Below are positions 1 through 9,769 of a DNA stretch of 64,000 nucleotides, one piece after another. Under the pieces are notes generated by a model that was given only the letters and a program-made list of their open reading frames with translations, searched no databases and was not told the DNA's origin. This DNA comes from Isochrysis galbana (taxonomy: Eukaryota > Haptophyta > Isochrysidales > Isochrysidaceae): contig CM030945.1 of NCBI GenBank assembly GCA_018136815.1, positions 1,251,394-1,315,393 on the forward strand. The letters are read 5' to 3'. The translations under genes were made by a program, and so were the position numbers. Position 1 is the stretch's first letter. The number at the start of each line of letters is the position of its first letter.

Positions 1-109
1 CTGTTTTGGGACTGTTTTTGTCTATTTTTCTTTGAGGGTTGAGGGCCAAAAATAGACTGTTTTTATTGTTTTTACACGCCCCCCCTCTGTTTTTTTCATC
101 TAGGGCGTA

Positions 110-545
110 AACGTGTAAAACGTTTTTGGGTCTATGTCCTATGTCTATGTGTTGAAATGTGGCGTCGAAAATGTACGTTCATATTTCTCATTTCTCATTA
201 GATTCTGCCTAGTATACCCGTTACCAGTAGCATACCGTAAGATCTTGTGATAAAACCTCAATCTTGACTTGGTGAATTGTGAATTTTCAATTTTCACCCT
301 TAGAAGTTAAAAGCCCTGTTTGACCACCTTACACCTTACGCCTTACCTAAGACATAAGTAGTAAGTAGTAAGTAGTAGCGCACGAGGGGAAGGGGAGTGC
401 CGCCGGAAGACAGGTTGGAGAGGGGAAATGAAGGAATGGTGGCGTGGTAGCATAGCAGAAGCACACGACCACGCGCGAGGCGAGAATTGTAATGGGTTTT
501 TAAAAAAGTATAAAGATAGTCAGTAGTAGTCAGACAGTGCGTCAG
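110..545 (+). repeat. dispersed repeat, copy 1 (second copy at 45455-45835)
   Basis: This AT-richer stretch is repeated in the same orientation at 45455-45835. Shared blocks include GGCGTCGAAAATGT, TTACCAGTAGCATACC, CAATCTTGACTTGGTGAAT and AAAGCCCTGTTTGACC, in the same order and spacing. Both copies end in an AAAGATAGTCAGT block. The copy here has about 150 bp of LINE 3'-tail sequence (365-515) between the last two blocks, which the other copy lacks. No coding frame is shared, so it is probably non-coding transposon or terminal-repeat sequence. Confidence 0.7.
365..515 (+). mobile_element. LINE 3' tail fragment
   Basis: The segment has the layout seen at the 3' end of the LINE copy at 16860-17005: a GCACGAGGGGA start, a purine-rich stretch, GGCGTGG, then CGCGCGAGGCGAGA, ending in a T/A-rich tail. 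Similar tails lie on the minus strand at 6417-6583, 33531-33665 and 49705-49812. A short, 5'-truncated LINE or a SINE using the same tail would explain it. Confidence 0.55.
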
Positions 546-671
546 TGCGATGTCAAGTGTACTCTAGAGCTAACTGTTAGTCGCCAGCCTCATAAGTAGA
601 GTAAAAAAACAAACCATCGATCGCGCAGAGAGAGAGAGGAGCTGCGCGGCGGCGGAGGCGCGGCACGCGCG

Positions 672-1244
672 ATGAGTTCCAGGTATGTGCTCCTCCAACG
701 CCGCAGCGCGATGGGCGCGGCTGGCTGCTGAGCGATTTGGCACGTTCAAACGCGCAGAAGTGCCGTCCGCCTCTTCCCCAACTGGGTCGTCCGCCACGTG
801 CGCGAGCCTAGCTTGCACACGGCCGAGTGGCTCAAGCGGCCCGTCCTCCAGTTCCTCGTCTCGCCGAAGATGAACAAGATTGAGATCGCTGAATACTTGC
901 GCAAGCTCTATGGCATCCCGGTCACCAAGGTGCACACCGCAAACTACATCGGCGACACGAAGGCCAATCCCAAAAACCCGATGAGGAGGTATGCTGCATG
1001 TGGGAGGGTATGCACAACGCTGGGCGAGCTCCTATAGCGCGCGATGCACCTCACCGTTCTCAGGATAAAGCAGTCTGATTTCAAGAAGGCATATGTGTAC
1101 TTATACGACGAGGAGGGGGCACAACGGCCTCGATATCACGAGGTTGAGGCTCAGTTAACGCCTGAAGCACTTGCTTCGTGGCCCGCCAAGCCAGGGTTAA
1201 GTGCGCGCGAGTTGAGGGGCAAGTCTAACAAAATGAAGGCCTAG
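672..1244 (+). CDS. MRPL23: mitochondrial ribosomal protein uL23m
   Basis: Three exons join in frame: 672-682, 758-988 and 1064-1244, giving 140 residues. Both introns are GT-AG and exactly 75 bp. The protein opens with SSRSAVRLFPNWVVRHV, has the L23 core VSPKMNKIEIAEYLRKLYGI followed by PVTKVHTANYIGD, and ends with RRIKQSDFKKAYVYL and a short acidic and basic tail. These match the mitochondrial branch of uL23, a large-subunit protein placed at the exit tunnel by family knowledge. The short N-terminus with hydrophobic and basic residues suits mitochondrial import. Splice sites were chosen because they alone restore the conserved frame across the RR-IK junction. The next gene to the right is about 2.5 kb away, beyond a LINE remnant. 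Confidence 0.88.
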
Positions 1245-1599
1245 AGCGGAGCTGCTGATGAGAAAACGACCCATCAAGTCACTGAGTGATGCGTCCGTGC
1301 CGTAACCCATTGTTCATGGTGTGATTTTTCCAGTGGCATCGTTGATATTGATGCATCGTCGATGAAGGACTCATAGCTCATAGTATGAGTATGTAGTATG
1401 TACTACACGCTACACCTTGCCACCTTGCTTACACTTACTCGTTACACGTTACTTACACTTACACGTCACGAACACATTACTCGAGTATTGATAATAAATA
1501 AATAAATTAATGTTATACACATTACTCGAGTACTGACTATGGAACACTTTGATGAGATGTTCGAATTTTTGTTTTTTTTGTGTGAAAGTATAGGAGATT

Positions 1600-2880
1600 T
1601 ATTCATTTATAACTTGTGGTTCACATTCACATGGGGAGGTGCCTCGTGCCACGTGCCCTCCCCCTCAGGCTCCAATTCCCCTCGGGGGCCAGGGCCGTGC
1701 GATTACGGTTTCCGACATCACCAGAGTCGCACAGCTGCAATGGATCAAACACCCCGAACTCCCACTAAAAAGACGCATCCGAAAAAGGACCCCACCTGCC
1801 ACCTGGGGCTGGGCCTTCTAGACTGGGATAACCACATTAAGGCACTGCAAGCCAAATGGATCTTAAACTACCTAGACGCGCAACAAGCACAATGGAAACA
1901 AGTGCTCGACGCTTGGTTCTGCCGCACGCCGCACGAACCTGGGGAGGGCGGCGATTCTATCGACGACCCCCACGAACAAATTAACCAACGGCATAACAGG
2001 CAGAAGCAAACTCCCAAAGTTCTGGAAGCAAGCGCTGAACAACATCCGTAAACTCGAACTCACATCCCTAAACACTAGTAGGGAAGGCCTCCTCTCACAA
2101 CGCATGTGGGGCAGCCCGACGCACCCTGGTCCCAAACTAAACCCCACGTGGGCGATGCTATGGAACATGGAACAAGCTTGATTGAATGTAATACCATACA
2201 TAATGTGTTCAGGGACTATAGCGCGACGTCGCCATACACTAGCGAGGAATGCGCACAATGCTTAAAAAACAACGACACGTACATACACTTCCAGTGAGAA
2301 TACATCCCAAGGGACAAATTCTTAGAGTCATGGGACACAATAGTAACCCACGCCACGACGATAATGGCAACGCTAGAAAACACGAGCCCGAGAGAGAAAA
2401 CACGCCTCCTCGGCGCGAAGCCGGAGACTAAACCAGCCCGAAGGAACCGCCTCCCGAAATATGCATAACGCAAGACGGGGACTATTATACTATTACGCAA
2501 AAATTAAAGGCATATGGTATGTATGAAGCTGAGCTTTCATACCTAGGCACACCGATGCAATCGGAGGGAGACTGCCCAGTGCCCCCGCGAACCTGGACAC
2601 ATCCCCGCTGGCACAATGGGGAGAAAGCTACAAATCCAACAAGAGGCTCGAATACCCGTTAGCAGACGAATACACACTAGCTAGACGGCACCGGAGTGGA
2701 ACATCTGACTGATGACTGAGGCTTTCAAACGATCGGACCGCAAACGCAAACGCCTCGCAGAACCTACCAAATGGGAGGGAAAACTCCAAATACCCGAGGA
2801 CACGTGGGCACCAAAGGGCCGGGACCAACATTAGCCCAGGATTTTGGCCACTAACACCTAGACATATCATGTGTTGGCCC
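1600..2880 (+). mobile_element. LINE remnant, region after the reverse transcriptase
   Basis: Broken frames spell the part of a non-LTR retrotransposon protein that follows the reverse transcriptase. LGLGLLDWDNHIKALQAKWI at about 1800-1860 fits the usual GGLGLxDxxxxNxALxAKW block. HNVFRDYSATSPYTSEECAQ (about 2200-2260) pairs with HNVYKDDKFTEPYTQEECGQ at 6720-6780. A YPLADEYT block near 2656 pairs with YPLADEYT at 26420-26450. Stops and frameshifts interrupt it, so it is dead. Its left edge (about 1600-1650) carries a degenerate form of the AT palindrome-ATGGGG unit described under 6584. Confidence 0.7.
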
Positions 2881-3707
2881 AGCCCCCAAAAATCAAGTGT
2901 TGGTGTTGACCCTGTGCATGGGCCAACACCTTGTATTAAAATTAAAGCACTTAGTACTTAGTAGTACTTGTGTCTTGTGTACATGCTACTTATAAATAGG
3001 ACTTGTCATTTCAAATTTTACTTTTCGCGCCGCGCCCCCGCAACAAGTCGCTCGGATCATTCTAGCGTCTAGCGTTCAAGCTCTACTGTCTACGGTCGTT
3101 TGTTTCAATCTCAATCTCTTTCCATGGTTGCTGACATCATCGGCCTAATGCCTAATGCCTAATGACATTAGCTAATGAGATTTTTTCGTCGGCCTATGCG
3201 TCATCTCGCTTGAGCTCGATCCAGCCTTGGCGTATGCTTGTACCTTTCATTGTTCATTGGGAATGACGTCGGATGGGAAAGAGGAAAGAGGGATTCGCCT
3301 TCGGCGATGGGAGAGTGTCAGAGTTTTCTTTTGTTGTCCTAGTTTAATCTTAATCCTAGTGCTGAGGGACCGTGCCTCATCGGCAACGGAGCCCCTCCCC
3401 CGCGATGGGGGTGTGCGCGGTTGATGCATGGCTCGTCCGGTGTCCGGTGTTTTTGGCTAGGGATCTAGGGATGCTAGCCAACAAGTTCTCTTACAATACA
3501 ATTTCCAACGGGGTCGCTCTCCCGCTCTCCCGCCACATTGTTGTTGCACGGACTTATACCGAGGGGGTCACCCTAGAAGCGAAACGGACTCTTGCGGCTT
3601 GTGGGCTGTTTGGCTCGCCGCTGTCGCTCTCTCTGTCGCCGCCCTGCGCAGCGCCGTGCAGTCGAGTCTGCATCTCCGAGGGGCAGCGAGCGTGCGAGAG
3701 AGGCCGG
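2881..3707. other. intergenic region between LINE remnant and SAM-domain gene
   Basis: No convincing gene is seen. The right part (about 3370-3700) is open upstream in the frame of the SAM-domain gene but looks like 5' leader: it is rich in CT and lacks conserved sequence. A GTCCGGTGTCCGGTG direct repeat sits at about 3437-3451. Confidence 0.4.
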
Positions 3708-6066
3708 ATGCCATCCCTGCCCCCCATCTCGCCGCGGAATGTGGGCAGTGTCGGCCACGGAGCTGGAGGCTTCGCTCTGCCTTCGTCCAGTCCATCAGAG
3801 TGGACCGCTGACGCAGTGGTGGAATGGCTCGAGGCGCAGGCGAGACAGCCCTCAGCCGCTGTCAAAGGCGAGCCCCGTCAATGCATGGGCCTGCTTGTTC
3901 TTTCGGACGTACTCAGACAGATATACGCTGATCTGCCGCTCTCAGGGGATGGATGAATACGCTCACACCTTCCTCGTGCAGGGCATTGACGGGCAGGCCC
4001 TGCTTGGCCTGACCAGGGAGTTGCTCGCGGAGTGGAAGGTGAAGCATTCAGATCAAAATGCTATCATGAAAGCTTTGCAGGTGGAGCGGCCCTTGTGACG
4101 CAGTATTTACTCCCTTTTGCGCTGGGCTTGTTTCCACCCCTCAGTGCGACCCTCATAAAGATCTCTGCGCTGGCTTCTCTTGCAGGAACTCAAGCGATCA
4201 TCTCGCACTAGCCGTCGGCTGTCAGTTGCAGACCCTGCACGTTTGGGCCCTGAGGCAGGCGGTGAGCCGCCTCTATCTAGGAGAGGCAAGCTGTCACGAG
4301 ATGGTGCAGCGGAGCACGCTAATCCACGCTCCCGCTCCCCAAACCCACGGACTCTACTGCCGGCGGCAGCACCCACATCAAGCCTACATGAGACTAGAAG
4401 CCCTCCCCACAAGCACCAACACCGCCAGTCTTCGTATCTGAACACCATGATGGGGAAACTCCACAGTAACGATAAAGTTCCGTTGTGGAAGGAGGAAATG
4501 TTGGAGCGAGTGAGGTGGCGTTCTCAGAGCATCAAGCGTGATCCTGACGGGCTTTCGAGGACTGCTCCTCTTCCGTCTGCTCAAGACGCATCGCCACCTT
4601 CGTCCTCTCGAGCAATTCCTTTAGGTGGCTCTAGTATTCGCATGGCTCGGGTGACAAAAACAGCCAGGCTGAACGATGAGGGATCGGATGGCGGCCTGTC
4701 CTCGATGGTCGCTGCCGGGAAGGACAGAGAGCGCAAGCTCTACTTCTACCAGGACGCCATTTCGGAGCTTCAGCTGCAAACGCAACTCTTGAGCCAACGT
4801 GAGGCTGAAGTTCGTGATGAATATGCGCGCATGCAGCAGGCGCTGAGCGGCAGCGGGGGCGGGGCTACGACTGCACGGACCACACTTACCAGACTGACAA
4901 AAGAAAAGGCGCGGCTGACGCGCACGCTGGAAGTCAACGAGGCCCGGGTCTCGGAGGCTGACCGCGTGAATCGAGAGCTGATGGCAATCATCAACAAGTT
5001 GCGCAAGGGGCGAGCAGACTTCCTTCGCAGTATGCGGAGCGCCAACGAGCGGGAAACATCTATGATAAATGACATGAAGCACTTCGGGCAATCAGCGCAC
5101 GCCTCGTTGGACGAGAAGGAGAAGTTCGAGGCGCGGCTGAGGCGTTCACAGTTCGATCATGGGTATGAATTGCGTGATTATGAGAAGAAGCTTGCCGCCT
5201 TGGACGAGCAGATCGAGGAACTGGATGCCTCGATTCAACGCGGCCAAGACGCAGACGAACACGATCGTGAGGTAGAGAAGCGGGCTGAATTTCGTGCACT
5301 CAAGCAAAAGCGAGACATCGTGCAGAAACGCGAAACCAATCTGGCCTATTTGAAAAACCAGGTCCAAGGAATGGAAGCAGAGTTCGCACGGTTGCTGTAC
5401 GCGGTGGGCCTTGACTCAGACCCGAACAACCCATGCAGCAACGAGGCAGTCCATCAGTTGATCAGTGCATCTCTTAAGAATGACGAGCGAAATACTTCTC
5501 TCCTCAGCTTCGTCGAGATGCAGGAGGCTCAGGCCCAAGTGCTTGAGGCGGACATCGCCGATTATGAGGAGCAATTTGCGGAGCTGATGCGGATCCGTGA
5601 AGCAGAGAGCAACTCTTCAGCGAAATCTAGCGTGCTGCAAGCGCGCGTGGCAGGTCAAATTGATGGTATCGCCGCCAGCATTGAGACCCATGACGCCCTT
5701 CTTTCGGCGCTGTGCAAGCCCGTGCAGCTTATCTTCGATCACCTTGGCTGTGTTGCGCCCGCCGACGATGGCGGCCTATTCAACTTGAAGGGTTGCCGGG
5801 CCGACACTTTGACCGACTACATTCGTGTCATTGATCAGGCTGTTCAGCAGCGCCTCCAAGTCGCCCAGCAATTACTGACGAACGCCATTGAGACTGCCGA
5901 GAACGAAAACGGTTCGGACGAGGAAAAGGAGTCGAAGCCGAAGAGTACAACTTTCAAGGTGTTGGAGCAGTTTGCTTGTGCAGCCGAGCTCCGGGATCAC
6001 CCGTCGGTGCAACAAGTGCGGAAGGAGCTTGAACAAGCGGCGCTAGAAAGGCAGCTGGGTGCGTGA
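3708..6066 (+). CDS. SAM-domain protein with long coiled coil
   Basis: Three exons fit: 3708-3839, 3946-4080 and 4186-6066, about 715 residues. The first intron has a GC donor (CAG/GCGAG) and the second a GT donor. Joining the exons rebuilds a sterile alpha motif: SEWTADAVVEWLEAQ, then GMDEYAHTFLVQGIDGQALL and a helix ending at IMKALQ. A proline- and serine-rich linker follows, then about 450 residues of charged heptad-type sequence (from DRERKLYFYQDAISELQ to the C-terminus). The SAM domain suggests a protein-protein scaffold role. The length and layout resemble axonemal or centrosomal scaffold proteins, but I do not recognise the family. The start at 3708 is the nearest ATG before the SAM domain. 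GC-AG use for intron 1 rests on domain continuity, not transcripts. Confidence 0.75.
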
Positions 6067-6416
6067 TTTCCGGAAGTAATCATGCAACATGTCAGCGCCG
6101 CCGATCACGTGTGAGCGTCTAACGGCCACTTGTCTTTTGAGGTCAAGTACAGCAACCTCTTCACCTCGTGGGAGCATGGCCGCCACTACTTTAGTAGTGG
6201 ACCCTCGATCGTCCCATTTGACTTGTGGCCGAGCACTCACGAAGCAGCTGAATCAAATGTCAGCTGCGAATCATGCAAGTGGTTGGACGCAACAGTGACT
6301 GCTCGCCAAATAATGTGTTTCTGTTTGCTTATGGCTCCCTTGCCCTTGGCCTCCACAAAGCTGCAGCTACGCTGCTCCTAGGCCGCACACTGGCGGTTCA
6401 GCAAGTCGTCGTAGTA

Positions 6417-6583
6417 GCACAAAAACACATTTTGAAGTTCTCGCCTCGCGCGCGGCTTTGGGACCCAGCTTTGTGCTTTGTAGCCACGACCCCGTCCCTA
6501 ACTTTCCCCCCCAACCCCCAACCTGCCTTTCGGCTTTCGGCTCCTCCCGCTTGTGCGCTACTTAGGGGCTCGGGTTGTGCAGC
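6417..6583 (-). mobile_element. LINE 3' tail fragment
   Basis: Read on the minus strand it runs from an AGGGG/CGGGAGGAG-type purine stretch through TCGTGGCTACAAAGC to CGCGCGCGAGGCGAGAACTT and an AT-rich end. This is the 3'-tail pattern of the LINE copies at 16860-17005 and 33531-33665. It abuts the palindromic unit at 6584. Confidence 0.55.
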
Positions 6584-6720
6584 CACTAAGTTTATACTTG
6601 GTTCACACATGGGGGGGCACGAGCCCCCCCTCTCTCCACTCCTCCCCTGCCGTGGGGGAGGAACCACCCATCCTCCTGGCATGCCTAATGGCTTGCAAGG
6701 AGCAGCACACTGCCCTGCTA
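6584..6720 (+). repeat. palindrome-ATGGGG-hairpin unit, copy 1
   Basis: A near-perfect AT palindrome (6584-6603; 8-bp arms around TTAT) is followed 5 nt later by ATGGGGGGG (ATG at 6609), then by the GC dyad GGGGGGCACGAGCCCCCC. The next roughly 100 bp (TCTCCACTCCTCCCCTGCC, GGAGGAACCACCCATCCTCC, TGGCATGCCTAATGGCTTGC) are nearly identical at 25738-25860 and, inverted, at 62851-62740. The short open frame from the ATG is proline-rich and unlike a normal protein. Confidence 0.8.
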
Positions 6721-6827
6721 ACCCGCACAACGTATACAAGGACGACAAATTCACCGAGCCTTACACTCAAGAAGAATGCGGGCAATACATAGAACACCTT
6801 CCCGAGACCTTCTTCCACGAGGGGTCC
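6721..6827 (+). mobile_element. LINE coding fragment
   Basis: About 35 codons reading HNVYKDDKFTEPYTQEECGQ and on match, in sense, the LINE remnant at about 2190-2290. The fragment is caught between two palindromic units (6584 and 6828), so this is a nested mosaic, not a gene. Confidence 0.6.
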
Positions 6828-8060
6828 AACTAACTTTATAGTCAGTTCCCATGGAGCGCGCCGCCGCTCCCCCCCTCTCCTTCGGGCCCCCCGCTGAGGG
6901 CGGCCCCCCAGCCCCCATGGAGCAGTCGCTGTCGAAGCGACCGCGTCCGCCCGCTGAGGCCGAGCAGGTGCGTGCGACCCCGGTCGCGCCACACGGCCCG
7001 TGGCCCCGGCCACACCACCCATGGCAGCCATGCTGGCCCCCCGCATGGGGGACAGCTGGCTGCAGACACCAGCAGAACACGAACAGGCCCACAGGGCCAC
7101 CCCTCCATTGGGCATGCCTTATGGCAGAGGCCCCTCCCGCCCTGGCGACGGCCGCGCTGCCACGGCAGCGCGACCCGAGACAAGGCGGCCCTTATGGGCA
7201 CAACTACTTGACAAGACACCTCAAAAACACGCACAACACACAACACACAACTCTGGAACCCCAGAGCAGGCCAGGCAACATCAGCACTCACCATCCCACC
7301 CCGCAGCCTCTCACCCTATACTCCTCAGCAGCCTCCCTACAAGTCACGACTGGCCCTAGCCCTACTCACCCTTGGCACAGAGGACCCAGACCAAGAAGAA
7401 GAGGACGAAATGAGAGACTCAGACGCCAGTTTCGACCTCTCATTCCATCAGAACGGGGACCTCGTACTCAACGAAATGGCGGTCTATGCCGCCATCGTTG
7501 AACTACTCCTTGAGCTCGAGGGCGTGGACCCCGAGCCAGACTTTTGGGCCCGCTCAAATAGGGGCCCCTGGCACATCGCAATCAATGAGGATTGCGCGCA
7601 ACAATTCCAGGCAAAGTACGGAGAGCAAACGAACATCCGCAATCAAGGTACGGACATAGCCGTTCGCACCAAGATCGAGTCGAGATCGACGAAAAGATCA
7701 ACAAAAAGGGCACCTCGTCCCGCAAGGCACTGTACGACGCGCTGCAAGATGTAGCGGCCCACGTGGTCATCGACGCAGAGGGCCTCGCTCAAGTGTCTTA
7801 AATCACCTTAAGCGCCATCGTCAAAGCGATCGACGATCGAAAGCAACGGCTTCACCTTCCTCAAAGGCAACCGCAAGCGCATGAAGCTCGAGGGAGAATC
7901 CGGAACCTTCGTGTCCAAGGTGGCCCACTCGGCCCGCTGGCACCTCTACATCTCAGCGACGCAAGGGACAGCATCAGAGGACCTCTTGCAGGCGGCGAGA
8001 GGCCTGGACGGACATAAGTAAGGAACATCACCTAGGGTAGCCAAATCTCTTAATAGGAAC
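6828..8060 (+). pseudogene. ORF1-like element protein, broken copy
   Basis: An AT palindrome (6828-6847) is followed at 6851 by ATGGAGCGCGCC and an open frame rich in P, R and H. The frame then shifts: 7410 onward encodes SFHQNGDLVLNEMAVYAAIV, ELLLELEGVDPEPDFWARS and GPWHIAINEDCAQQF, then breaks again near 7650. A third frame near 7840-8010 reads GFTFLKGNRKRMKLEGESGT and ends in ARGLDGHK-stop. The same protein is open at 35229-36302 (minus). Repeated copies next to LINE tails suggest an ORF1-type protein of a retroelement, but no known domain is seen. At least two frameshifts make this copy dead unless spliced. Confidence 0.6.
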
Positions 8061-8160
8061 CACACCGGACACCGGAAACCAATAAAGATCTCGCGTTATA
8101 CAAACGAGAAAATCCGAGTCGAAACTCGATCAAGAGACGAGCCACATTCTCCCGCCCCCT

Positions 8161-8520
8161 TCTCTCCAACTCCTGGCCGAAGCAGCGCGCGCGGCCTCCC
8201 CGGAACCAGCTTCTCCGCTAATGAGGGAACTGGGGAAGGGGGAGGGGGTTGTTAGGGGTTAAGGTTGGGTAGTAGGGAGGTACACTAGCACACTGCCTCA
8301 CACCGCACACGTAGCGGGGTTTTTTAAGAAGATTTTTTTTTCTCTCCAACTCCCGGCCGAAGCAGCGCGCGCGGCCTCCCTGGAACCAGCTTCTCCGCTA
8401 AAGAGGGAACTGGGGAAGGGGAAGGGGGTTGTTAGGGGTTAAGGTTGGGTAGTAGGGAGGTACACTAGCAAGCTGCCTCACGCCGCGTATGTAGCGGGAA
8501 TTTTTAAGAAGATTTTTTCT
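8161..8520 (+). repeat. two tandem 180-bp retroelement 3' tails
   Basis: 8161-8340 and 8341-8520 are head-to-tail copies with a period of exactly 180 bp and only scattered differences. Each starts TCTCCAACTC(C/T)(C/T)GGCCGAAG, contains AGGGGTTAAGGTTGGGTAG, and ends GTAGCGGG plus TTTTTAAGAAGATTTTT. An inverted relative lies at 44957-45120. The T-rich end resembles the tail of the LINE copy at 16981-17005, so these are likely stacked 3' ends of a LINE or SINE. Confidence 0.75.
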
Positions 8521-9589
8521 TCTTCTTAGCCCCCCGTGTGGCGTGGCCCTTCCTCGCCCTCCTCGCATGATTCCGCGGAGGTGATGCGAGCGCGCGAGCG
8601 CGCAAGATGGCGCGGCTCCGCGTCACATACGAGTCGAGCCATGCCGCCTTGGCTGAAGAAGAAGCGGAGGCGGAGATGCGAGCGCAGGTGCGAAGCCGCA
8701 GGCGGAAGACAGAGGAGGCGGCGGTGGCCAGACAGTGGGGCGCCAAGCAGCTGTAGTAGCCTATCCCCTATGTTTATGAGAGTGAGTGTGAGTGCCATTA
8801 CTTGTTCCTAGACAATTAACAATCGCATTGACAAATGCAACTTTGGCAATGACAATGTAGCTGTTTATGGTCTCCGGCTGGGGTTAATGATCTCCGGCTG
8901 AGGCTCGTTAAAGAAGGAGGAGCTGCTCATGGCTCACCCCAAGGGCCCAGGGTACACGGTTCCTCTTTCCTCTCGCTCCTGAGTGAAAGCAAAACAACCG
9001 CCTGGTCCTCTTTCGACGGAACGCGACTTAGCCGAACGGGGAAGGGGGGGGGGGTATTGTCCTTAAATTTTTATATCCATTTCACGGGGGCATTTGTAAA
9101 AAATAACGCCCAACCTGAGGTTGCAATAACGTTGCAACCTCTACACGCTACACGGTAGTCTTTAAGACTTAAGACTACGCGTTTGCGCAACCGATAGTAG
9201 CATAGCGGACATCTTCAAGAATTTTTTTCCTATTCACGAGTGCCCCCCCCCCCCCCCCCGCGTTGTTTTTACCCGAAAGGGGTTTCCCCCCAGCGTCAGC
9301 GTAGACTCGAGGGCAGAGGGCGTGCTGGGGTGCGCAGGGTCGGTGCGTGCACTGGGGGGAGGACAAATATCGAGGGGAGGGGGCAGTGCCCCCTCCCCTC
9401 GGTAGCACTCGGACACCCGGCTCGTCAGGCATGGCGGGATTCCGGGACGGAAAAGTTGTGTCCAATTAGCTAGTGGTAGTGGTTGGCTAGGATAGCTAAC
9501 ATTAATGATTATTATTAGTTATTAGAGCCACGTCGTGCGAGGTGCGAATACTAAAAAATTTTAATTTCATGCTCATACATTGAATTTAT
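8521..9589. other. intergenic, no gene seen
   Basis: No conserved coding frame was found. A poly-C run (about 9243-9259) and a C/G-rich stretch follow. Near 9486-9530 the sequence GGTTGGCTAGGATA leads into (TTA)-type repeats; the same start occurs at 28655 (GGTTGGCTAGGATATAAC) and a related one at 26998-27066, which suggests a third family of retroelement tails. Confidence 0.4.
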
Positions 9590-9769
9590 TTTTGCGCATG
9601 CGCCGACGTAACCGTGGCCAACGCGGGGCCGGTGGCCTTGCACGATACATACGTCGATCGCTTGCGCTATCTGGCCGAGTGGCCTCCCCGCTTCATTGAC
9701 TGGCTCAAGCGGACACGCGCACGCAGCACCATTGGCTCGCACGGTCAAAGCTTGGTGCACAGAATCTAA
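9590..9769 (+). other. possible 3' exon or coding relic, tail-to-tail with the PstS gene
   Basis: The plus-strand frame after a TGA near 9588 reads VANAGPVALHDTYVDRLRYL, AEWPPRFIDWLKRTRARST and ends LVHRI-stop at 9767-9769, overlapping the stop codon of the opposite PstS gene. The composition looks protein-like, but there is no start codon and I do not recognise a family. It could be the last exon of an unseen gene, a relic, or chance. Confidence 0.25.

Noticed and set aside
8240-8270. Telomere-like GTTAGGGGTTAAGG
   Set aside because: Occurs once per 180-bp tail unit and is not a tandem telomeric repeat.
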